NCBI GenBank assembly: GCA_900552955.1
Contig: USBO01000119.1
Span: 1 to 5,732, forward strand
DNA length: 5,732 nucleotides
Reading direction: 5' to 3'
Origin: an uncultured Alistipes sp.
Lineage (GTDB): Bacteria > Bacteroidota > Bacteroidia > Bacteroidales > Rikenellaceae
Part shown: in pieces, positions 1 through 5,732 of the stretch
How the letters are laid out: each line of letters starts with the position of its first letter
How positions within the stretch are numbered: the first letter of the stretch is position 1
The notes under the pieces: model-generated
Seen by the model: only the letters and a program-made list of their open reading frames with translations
Database searches by the model: none
Told to the model about the DNA's origin: nothing
Position numbers and translations under genes: made by a program

Positions 1-1
1 C

Positions 2-1090
<1,089 letters not shown>

Positions 1091-1097
1091 CAACGAT

Positions 1098-2444
1098 ATG
1101 GGCATTCAGAAACCTTCGATTCCCAAGGGGACGCGCGACTTCTCGCCTGCCGAGATGATGCGCCGCAACTATATCTTCGATTCGATCCGGCAGGTGTTCC
1201 GCACCTTCGGCTTCGCGCCGCTCGAGACGCCGGCCATGGAGAATCTCTCCACGCTGCTGGGCAAGTACGGCGATGAGGGCGACAAGCTGCTGTTCAAGAT
1301 TCTCAACTCGGGCGACTATGCCGCAGGGCTGCTGCCCGACGAGTTGCGTCAGGCGTCGCGGATCTGCGAAAAGGGGTTGCGCTACGACCTCACCGTGCCC
1401 TTCGCCCGCTATGTGGTGCAGCATCAGGGCGAGCTCGCGCTGCCGTTCAAGCGCTATCAGATTCAGCCTGTGTGGCGCGCCGACCGGCCGCAGAAGGGCC
1501 GCTACCGCGAATTTTACCAGTGCGACGTCGATGTCGTGGGGTCGCGCTCGCTCCTGAACGAGGTGGAGCTGGTCGAGATCGTCGAGCGCGTCTTCCGCAA
1601 GCTGCGGATCGCCGTGACGCTCAAGATGAACAACCGCAAAATCCTCTACGGCATTGCCGAGACGATCGGCCATGCCGACAAGATGGTCGACATCACGGTG
1701 GCCATCGACAAACTGGAGAAGATCGGCATCGACAACGTGAAGGCCGAGCTGCGCGAGCGCGGCATCGACGACGCGGCGATCGGCAAACTTCAACCGATTC
1801 TCGAGCTGAGCGGAGATAACCGCCAGAAACTCGCGGAACTGCGCATGGTGTTGAGCGGTTCCGATACGGGTCTGAAGGGCGTCGAGGAGCTGGAGACCGT
1901 CTTCGGATATGTCGAACGGCTCGGCATCGCGCTCGACGTCGAGCTGGATCTGTCGCTGGCGCGCGGGCTGAACTACTACACGGGGGCGATCTTCGAGGTC
2001 AAGGCCAAGGACTACGCCATCGGCTCGATCTGCGGCGGCGGCCGCTACGACGATCTGACGGGCATCTTCGGCATGCCCGACACGTCGGGCGTGGGCATCT
2101 CGTTCGGTGCCGACCGCATCTACGACGTGATGGTCGGACTGGAGCTCTTCCCCGAGGAGGTGAACTTCTCGACGAAGGTGCTCTTCGCCAATTTGGGCGC
2201 CGACGAGGAGGCCGCGTCGCTCGGCTTGCTGCGCACGCTGCGCGATGCGGGCATCGCGGCCGAGATCTATCCCGAGAAGGGCAAGATGAAGAAGCAGATG
2301 GAGTATGCCAACCGCCGCTCGATCCCCTATGTGGCCATCGTCGGCAGCGACGAGCTGGCGCAGCGGGCGGTGACGCTCAAGGATATGCGCACCGGCGAGC
2401 AGCGGCAGGTGCCCTTCGCGGAGTTGGCCGCTCATTTGCAATAA
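1098..2444 (+). CDS. hisS: Histidine--tRNA ligase (HisRS), class II
   Basis: This cytoplasmic enzyme joins histidine to tRNA-His using ATP. The protein has 448 residues, a normal length for HisRS. The N-terminal PKGTRDF motif is at residues 9-15. Motif 2 is RYREFYQCD (135-143). The HisRS-specific motif ARGLNYYTG spans 288-296, and R289 corresponds to the catalytic arginine (Arg259 in E. coli). GGGRYDDL follows at 313-320, and class II motif 3 GISFGADR at 333-340. Residues from about 355 to 448 form the anticodon-binding domain of the HGTP family. All catalytic signatures are present, so this is HisRS rather than the HisZ regulatory paralogue, which lacks key residues. The ATG at 1098 is the natural start because the conserved N-terminus begins directly after it. 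Only a weak GGAG lies about 10 bases upstream, overlapping the ettA stop region. The spacing of seven bases suggests co-transcription with ettA. A large hairpin follows the stop codon. Confidence 0.98.
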   Translation: MGIQKPSIPKGTRDFSPAEMMRRNYIFDSIRQVFRTFGFAPLETPAMENLSTLLGKYGDEGDKLLFKILNSGDYAAGLLPDELRQASRICEKGLRYDLTVPFARYVVQHQGELALPFKRYQIQPVWRADRPQKGRYREFYQCDVDVVGSRSLLNEVELVEIVERVFRKLRIAVTLKMNNRKILYGIAETIGHADKMVDITVAIDKLEKIGIDNVKAELRERGIDDAAIGKLQPILELSGDNRQKLAELRMVLSGSDTGLKGVEELETVFGYVERLGIALDVELDLSLARGLNYYTGAIFEVKAKDYAIGSICGGGRYDDLTGIFGMPDTSGVGISFGADRIYDVMVGLELFPEEVNFSTKVLFANLGADEEAASLGLLRTLRDAGIAAEIYPEKGKMKKQMEYANRRSIPYVAIVGSDELAQRAVTLKDMRTGEQRQVPFAELAAHLQ

Positions 2445-2456
2445 AGAGTTCGCAGC

Positions 2457-2509
2457 GCAACGGGAGTCGTAGGACGAGGCACACGGCCTGCTCTTACGGC
2501 TCCCGTTGC
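2457..2509. repeat. Long inverted repeat / hairpin between hisS and the S41 peptidase gene
   Basis: Bases 2457-2474 pair with 2492-2509 as an 18-bp stem with only two G-T wobbles (2467/2499 and 2472/2494). The 17-base apical region contains a further short stem (AGGC 2477-2480 with GCCT 2486-2489). The arms read GCAACGGGAG and CTCCCGTTGC at the base. No T-run follows on the + strand (TGTCGTAAAC), and no A-run precedes it that would serve the minus strand, so it is not a textbook intrinsic terminator. It could be a 3'-end stabilising hairpin for the ettA-hisS mRNA, a weak or factor-assisted terminator, a processing site, or one copy of a dispersed palindromic repeat. The fold is read directly from the bases; the role is unknown. 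Confidence 0.75.
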
Positions 2510-2519
2510 TGTCGTAAAC

Positions 2520-2526
2520 AAGGAGG
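2520..2526 (+). promoter_or_regulatory. Strong Shine-Dalgarno site before the S41 peptidase start
   Basis: AAGGAGG lies four bases before the ATG at 2531, with another AGG directly adjoining the start. It supports that start, which also gives a clean signal peptide. Bacteroidota starts generally lack Shine-Dalgarno motifs, and the other three starts visible here (1098, 4271, 4817) have none of comparable strength. The spacing is shorter than the usual optimum, so its real strength is uncertain. Confidence 0.6.
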
Positions 2527-2530
2527 AAGG

Positions 2531-4123
2531 ATGAGAAAGAGTCTGATACTATCGGCCGTCGCGGCGCTCTGTTCGGTGTCGTGGAGTGTGCGTGCGCAGT
2601 TCGACGGGGTGTCGGCCGCACAGTTGCAGAAGCTCGTGCAGGCGTACCGTTATGTGGATGCCGCCTACGTCGATTCGCTCGACACGGCGCCGCTGGTCGA
2701 GGAGGCGATTCGCGGGATGCTCACGCGGCTCGACCCGCATTCGGCCTATCTGTCGGCCGACGAGATGAAGGGCGTGGACGAGAGCTTCGACGGCAGTTTC
2801 AGCGGCATCGGCATCGAGTTCAACGTGCTGGGCGACACGATCGTCGTCGTCAACACCATCGCCGGAGGCCCTTCGGCGACGGTGGGGCTGCTGCCGGGCG
2901 ACCGGATCGTGGCTATCGACGGGCAGCGGGCCGTCGGACTGCGTCGTGCGGAGGTGCCCGGACGTTTGCGCGGCCCTTCGGGCACGCAGGTGCGGTTGGA
3001 GGTGATGCGGCATGCCGCGAAGGAGCCGCTGGCGTTCACCGTCACGCGCGGCGAAATCCCGCTTCATACGGTCGACGCCGCCTACAAGGCCGACCGCTCG
3101 ACGGGATATATCAAGGTGAACCGCTTCGGGAGGACGACGATGCAGGAGTTCGTCGAGGCGTTCAGAGGGATGAAGGGCGTCCGTTCGCTGATCCTCGATC
3201 TGCGGGGCAACGGCGGCGGGATGCTCGATCAGGCGGTTGCGATGGCCAATTTCTTCCTGCCGCGCGGCAGGCGGATCGTCTCGACCGAGGGGCGTGCCGT
3301 GCCGCCCCGCGCCTACACGGCGCCCGTCGACGGCGCTTTTCTCGACGGACCGGTCGCGGTGCTTATCGACGAGAATTCGGCTTCGGCCAGCGAGATCGTC
3401 GCCGGAGCCTTGCAGGACTGGGATCGGGCGGTGATCGTGGGGCGTCCGAGCTTCGGCAAGGGGCTGGTGCAGCGTCAGTTCCGGCTTGAGGACGGTTCGG
3501 CGATCCGCGTCACGGTGGCGCGCTATCACACCCCTTCGGGCCGCGTCATTCAGCGGCCCTACGAAAACGGACACCGCGAAGAGTACTATGCCGCGCACAG
3601 GGAGCGGCTGACCGGCGAGCAGACGGACAGCGTGGAGGCTGCGGCGCCGCGGTTCGAGACCCTGCGTTCGCACCGGCCGGTCTACGGCGGCGGAGGCATC
3701 CGACCCGATGTGCGGGTCGAGGCCGACACCGCGGGGCAGACCGACTACTGGCTGGCGCTGATGCGTCACGGCGTGGTCAACGAACTGGTGCTGCGCTATC
3801 TGGATCGGGAGCGTCCGCAACTGACGGCCCGCTACCCCGACTTCGAGCGGTTCGAGGCGGAGTTCGCCGTGACGCCCGAGCTGATGGACGAGTTGGCGTC
3901 GCTGGCCGCCGCTCGGGGCATCGAACCCGCAGGGGACGAGGCGGTGCAGTCGGAAGCGCTGCTGAAATTGCAGATCGAGGCGCTGGTCGCCGAACGGCTT
4001 TTCCCGCGCGAGGGATTTTATCGGGTGATGAATGCGGCCGAGGGGTCGATGTTCCGCCGTGCGGTCGGGCTGCTCGGAGCGTGGGCCGAGGAGGGCGAAC
4101 CGATTCTTTCGGTGCGACGATAG
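2531..4123 (+). CDS. Secreted S41 family peptidase with PDZ domain (C-terminal processing protease type)
   Basis: This is a serine endopeptidase of the CtpA/Prc type, which cleaves near the C-termini of exported proteins. The 530-residue protein starts with a signal peptide: a basic MRK, a hydrophobic stretch, and a likely cut after VRA at about residue 22. It therefore acts outside the inner membrane. A helical N-terminal region carries the conserved DPHSAY motif (68-73). A PDZ domain spans roughly 92-172, beginning GIGIEF and including LLPGDRI. The peptidase core follows to about residue 340. Nucleophile S285 sits in SASASEI (283-289), general base K310 in FGKG, and Q314 four residues later matches the Prc catalytic glutamine. 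The 25-residue Ser-Lys spacing equals that of plant D1 protease. A further 190 residues include GGGGIRPDV and an alpha-helical end, as in other Bacteroidota S41 proteins. It appears catalytically competent. The substrate cannot be inferred, and I do not assign ctpA or prc because family paralogues are common. Confidence 0.95.
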   Translation: MRKSLILSAVAALCSVSWSVRAQFDGVSAAQLQKLVQAYRYVDAAYVDSLDTAPLVEEAIRGMLTRLDPHSAYLSADEMKGVDESFDGSFSGIGIEFNVLGDTIVVVNTIAGGPSATVGLLPGDRIVAIDGQRAVGLRRAEVPGRLRGPSGTQVRLEVMRHAAKEPLAFTVTRGEIPLHTVDAAYKADRSTGYIKVNRFGRTTMQEFVEAFRGMKGVRSLILDLRGNGGGMLDQAVAMANFFLPRGRRIVSTEGRAVPPRAYTAPVDGAFLDGPVAVLIDENSASASEIVAGALQDWDRAVIVGRPSFGKGLVQRQFRLEDGSAIRVTVARYHTPSGRVIQRPYENGHREEYYAAHRERLTGEQTDSVEAAAPRFETLRSHRPVYGGGGIRPDVRVEADTAGQTDYWLALMRHGVVNELVLRYLDRERPQLTARYPDFERFEAEFAVTPELMDELASLAAARGIEPAGDEAVQSEALLKLQIEALVAERLFPREGFYRVMNAAEGSMFRRAVGLLGAWAEEGEPILSVRR

Positions 4124-4142
4124 ACGGTTTTCGGAGAATTTG

Positions 4143-4174
4143 TTTGGAATTATCGGATATTTTTCCTATTTTCG
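4143..4174 (+). promoter_or_regulatory. Bacteroidota-type promoter for the DUF3276 gene
   Basis: A -33 box TTTG (4143-4146) is followed after exactly 20 bases by TATTTTCG (4167-4174), which differs at one position from the Bacteroides -7 consensus TAnnTTTG. The 20-base spacing lies within the known 19-21 range for the Bacteroidota primary sigma factor. The region is markedly AT-rich against its GC-rich surroundings. Transcription would start near 4181, leaving a leader of about 90 bases before the ATG at 4271. Confidence 0.6.
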
Positions 4175-4178
4175 TATT

Positions 4179-4239
4179 ACCGTGTGGAAACACAAGTGGG
4201 TGGTATCCTATTCGTTAGCCGCCGTCCCCACGACACGGT
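4179..4239 (+). promoter_or_regulatory. Possible structured 5' leader of the DUF3276 mRNA
   Basis: ACCGTGT (4179-4185) is perfectly complementary to ACACGGT (4233-4239). Inside, GTGGG (4196-4200) pairs with CCCAC (4227-4231). A competing small hairpin, TGTG-GAAA-CACA (4183-4194), closes a GNRA tetraloop and uses the same bases as the outer stem. Two mutually exclusive folds are therefore possible near the predicted 5' end. It matches no riboswitch class I recognise and may have no regulatory role. Confidence 0.3.
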
Positions 4240-4270
4240 TGCGACAATTGAAACCTAAACGTATCAGATA

Positions 4271-4600
4271 ATGTTTTCTCCAACGAAAATACCGCGGAAA
4301 GAGAGCGACGAGTTCGGCGAGCAAATTCTGACGAGAACCGTGAAAGCGGGTCGTCGGACCTATTTCTTCGACGTTCGCGCCACGCGCGGTAGTGACTACT
4401 ACCTCACGATCACCGAAAGCCGCAAGACCACGACCGCCGACGGGACGGCGGTCTTCGACCGGCGTAAGATTTTCCTGTACAAGGAGGATTTCGTCCGCTT
4501 CGGCCGGACGCTGCACGAAGTGATGGATTTCATCGCGGCGTGCCGCAAGGCGGACGCAGCCTCCGCCGGGGCCGAACGGGAGAGGCACGTCACGGAGTGA
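4271..4600 (+). CDS. DUF3276 family PUR-domain nucleic-acid-binding protein
   Basis: This 109-residue cytoplasmic protein belongs to DUF3276, a small Bacteroidota family related to the PUR-alpha fold, whose members bind single-stranded DNA or RNA. Residues 23-90 carry the PUR-repeat pattern. Strands read TVKAGRRTYFFDVRATR (23-39) and DYYLTITESRK (42-52), then RRKIFLYKEDFVRFGRT (64-80), leading into helix LHEVMDFIAACRK (81-93). Basic and aromatic residues on the strands are as expected for a nucleic-acid-binding face. One PUR repeat per chain implies dimerisation, as known for the Borrelia relative. The last 16 or so residues are a charged tail. The start is ATG 4271; it has no Shine-Dalgarno site and overlaps an upstream in-phase TAA (TAATG). 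A promoter lies upstream and a strong terminator follows, so the gene is probably transcribed alone. The target nucleic acid and the physiological role are not evident from sequence. Confidence 0.92.
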   Translation: MFSPTKIPRKESDEFGEQILTRTVKAGRRTYFFDVRATRGSDYYLTITESRKTTTADGTAVFDRRKIFLYKEDFVRFGRTLHEVMDFIAACRKADAASAGAERERHVTE

Positions 4601-4606
4601 GAGACG

Positions 4607-4636
4607 ATGCCGTATCGCGCGATACGGCATTTTTTT
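4607..4636 (+). terminator. Intrinsic terminator after the DUF3276 gene
   Basis: Bases 4607-4630 form a perfect palindrome (ATGCCGTATCGC and its reverse complement), giving a 10-bp stem around a CGCG loop. It is followed directly by seven Ts (4630-4636). It begins six bases after the DUF3276 stop. No A-run lies on the left flank, so it acts on the + strand only. It separates the DUF3276 unit from the DUF368 gene and argues against any DUF368 start upstream of it. Confidence 0.93.
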
Positions 4637-4689
4637 GCGACAAACTTGCGCGATGTGCGCCTCTCGGAGCATTTGTCGCGGAATTCCAT

Positions 4690-4697
4690 TATCTTTG
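4690..4697 (+). promoter_or_regulatory. -7 promoter box upstream of the DUF368 gene
   Basis: TATCTTTG is a perfect match to the Bacteroidota -7 consensus TAnnTTTG, with a following C that is also common. It lies downstream of the DUF3276 terminator, where a new promoter would be expected. The -33 partner is poor: the nearest TTTG (4672-4675) is only 14 bases upstream, and nothing resembling TTTG sits at the 19-21 base spacing. Transcription would begin near 4704, leaving a leader of about 113 bases. Confidence 0.55.
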
Positions 4698-4705
4698 CCG
4701 GCGAA

Positions 4706-4757
4706 GAGATGCCGTGGCGACGCGCATCTCCTCCGGATGAAATCCCATCGGACGGAG
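4706..4757 (+). promoter_or_regulatory. Two adjacent hairpins in the DUF368 gene leader
   Basis: Hairpin 1 pairs GAGATGC (4706-4712) with GCATCTC (4724-4730), then, past one bulged C, CGT (4713-4715) with ACG (4720-4722) around a GGCG loop. Hairpin 2 begins at the next base. CTCCG (4731-4735) pairs with CGGAG (4753-4757), then GATG (4736-4739) with CATC (4746-4749) around AAATCC, leaving GGA bulged at 4750-4752. The hairpins could stack end to end and would lie at the very 5' end of the predicted transcript. They resemble no riboswitch I can name. The GC-rich context makes some pairing likely by chance. Confidence 0.35.
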
Positions 4758-4816
4758 GCGGAGCGGAATGCGGCCGCGGTCGGGGCGGAAGACGGATTGA
4801 AAAAACAAATTCGAAG

Positions 4817-5731
4817 ATGAACTATTTGTTGTTGGCGCTCAGAGGGTGCGCCATGGGAATGGCCGACGTGATCCCCGGGGTTTCGGGCGGGACGATCGCC
4901 TTCATTTCGGGAATTTACACCGAACTGATCGATTCGATCCGGAAGGTGGGCGGCCCGTCGCTGCGGCTGTTGGCGACGCTGCGGCTGCGCGAGTTCTGGC
5001 GCGCGGTCAACGGGAATTTCCTGGCGGCGGTCTTCGGCGGAGTTCTCGCGGCGGTCTTCTCGCTGGCGCGGGTGATGACCTATCTGTTGGAGCACCACCC
5101 CATCGAGGTCTGGTCGTTCTTCTTCGGGCTTATCGTCGCGTCGGCATTGCTGGTGGCGCGCGATGTGACGCAGTGGAACGCGGCGTCGGTCGCTGCACTG
5201 CTGTGCGGCATCGCCGCGGCATGGTGGATCACGGTCGCTTCGCCGTCGCAGACGCCCGAGACGTGGTGGTTCATCCTCCTGTCGGGTGCCATCGCCATCT
5301 GTGCGATGATCCTGCCGGGCATTTCGGGTGCCTTCATCCTGCTGCTGCTGGGGAAATATCAGTTCATCCTGCACGCTGTGGCGACGTTCGATCTGCGGGT
5401 GCTGGCGCTGTTCGCAACGGGTGCGATCGCCGGACTGGTGAGTTTTTCGCACCTGCTGTCGTGGCTGCTGCGGCGGTTTCACGATGCGACGATCGCTCTG
5501 CTGATGGGTTTCATGATCGGCTCGCTCAACAAGGTGTGGCCGTGGAAGGAGCCGCTCGAAAGCTATGCCGACAGCCACGGCGCTCTGCATCCGCTCGTCG
5601 AACGCAATGTGCTGCCCGATGTTTCGGGTGAGGTGGGATGGGCGATAACATTTTGTATCTGCGGATTCCTGCTCATCTGGGGGATTGAGTGTGTCGGCAG
5701 TCGCCTGGCTGCCAAACGCGACGCGGCATGA
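4817..5731 (+). CDS. popT: DUF368 family membrane protein, predicted polyprenyl-phosphate translocase (PopT type)
   Basis: DUF368 (PopT) proteins were shown in 2023 to return undecaprenyl phosphate, the carrier lipid of cell-wall and surface-glycan synthesis, across the cytoplasmic membrane. The 304-residue protein is the usual size. It carries the hallmark MADVIPGVSGGT (15-26) near the N-terminus and a matching MILPGISGAF (164-173). Each is expected to form a re-entrant hairpin in an inverted-repeat fold. Hydrophobic segments lie at about 68-90, 97-114, 122-140, 149-166, 171-187, 193-214, 223-237 and 277-293. A polar loop spans roughly 240-275. ATG 4817 is chosen although the frame stays open to an ATG at 4607. 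The upstream stretch encodes unconserved Arg/Gly-rich sequence and includes the terminator and promoter box, and an A-rich leader precedes 4817. The stop overlaps an ATG (ATGA, 5728-5731), implying a coupled downstream gene. The symbol is by family membership and unproven here. Confidence 0.93.
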   Translation: MNYLLLALRGCAMGMADVIPGVSGGTIAFISGIYTELIDSIRKVGGPSLRLLATLRLREFWRAVNGNFLAAVFGGVLAAVFSLARVMTYLLEHHPIEVWSFFFGLIVASALLVARDVTQWNAASVAALLCGIAAAWWITVASPSQTPETWWFILLSGAIAICAMILPGISGAFILLLLGKYQFILHAVATFDLRVLALFATGAIAGLVSFSHLLSWLLRRFHDATIALLMGFMIGSLNKVWPWKEPLESYADSHGALHPLVERNVLPDVSGEVGWAITFCICGFLLIWGIECVGSRLAAKRDAA

Positions 5732-5732
5732 G

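Noticed and set aside
2549..3820. A 423-codon minus-strand frame opposite the S41 peptidase gene
   Set aside because: Same GC-bias artefact. The + strand gene has a signal peptide, PDZ domain and an intact catalytic Ser-Lys pair, while the antisense product is Arg/His-rich without any domain.
4098..4160. Possible terminator after the S41 gene
   Set aside because: Only a weak 5-bp stem (ACCGA/TCGGT) inside the end of the coding region can be drawn. The T-rich bases downstream belong better to the promoter boxes than to a hairpin tail.
4770..4777. GCGGCCGC palindrome in the DUF368 leader
   Set aside because: An eight-base palindrome is expected by chance in GC-rich DNA and shows no link to a promoter or hairpin with a plausible loop.
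4607..4816. An N-terminal extension of the DUF368 protein starting at ATG 4607 or ATG 4709
   Set aside because: The 4607 ATG is the first base of the terminator stem, and 4709 is only a few bases after the expected transcript start. The encoded stretch is Arg/Gly-rich and unlike the family, whereas 4817 gives the normal N-terminus.
4208..5590. A 460-codon minus-strand frame spanning the DUF3276 and DUF368 genes
   Set aside because: It runs across two genes, a terminator and a promoter region on the other strand, and encodes Arg/Gln/Asp-rich sequence with no recognisable family.

Overview
This is an ordinary chromosomal segment from a GC-rich member of the Bacteroidota. The best guess is Rikenellaceae, such as Alistipes. 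Four things point there: a DUF3276 (PUR-like) gene, a family I know mainly from Bacteroidota; Bacteroidota-type promoter boxes (TTTG plus TAnnTTTG) in the gaps; mostly Shine-Dalgarno-free starts with A-rich leaders; and an S41 peptidase with the C-terminal extension usual in this phylum. The genus is an inference from composition and gene families, not a proven identification. All five genes lie on the + strand.

Layout. Positions 2-1090 hold the C-terminal two thirds of the translational throttle ABC-F ATPase EttA, cut by the window edge. Seven bases later comes complete hisS (1098-2444, histidyl-tRNA synthetase); the two look co-transcribed. The 86-base gap 2445-2530 contains a long, near-perfect hairpin without a U-tract, then an unusually strong Shine-Dalgarno sequence. 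Next is a secreted PDZ/S41 C-terminal-processing-type peptidase (2531-4123). The AT-rich gap 4124-4270 carries a good Bacteroidota promoter and a foldable leader for a 109-residue PUR-domain (DUF3276) nucleic-acid-binding protein (4271-4600). A textbook intrinsic terminator (4607-4636) closes that unit. A second promoter-like box (4690-4697) and a leader with two adjacent hairpins precede a DUF368 / PopT-type polyprenyl-phosphate translocase (4817-5731). Its stop overlaps an ATG (ATGA), which suggests another gene continues off the window. No gene-free stretch exceeds 300 bases; the longest is 4601-4816.

The genes fall into a translation pair (EttA, HisRS), an envelope peptidase, a small nucleic-acid-binding protein in its own transcription unit, and an envelope lipid-carrier recycling protein. 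I see no mobile element, CRISPR array, tRNA or rRNA gene, and no sign of a new multigene system. The points most worth a second look are non-coding: the hisS/S41 hairpin, the two leaders that can fold, and the lone Shine-Dalgarno site. The internal duplication in the DUF368 protein is also notable.
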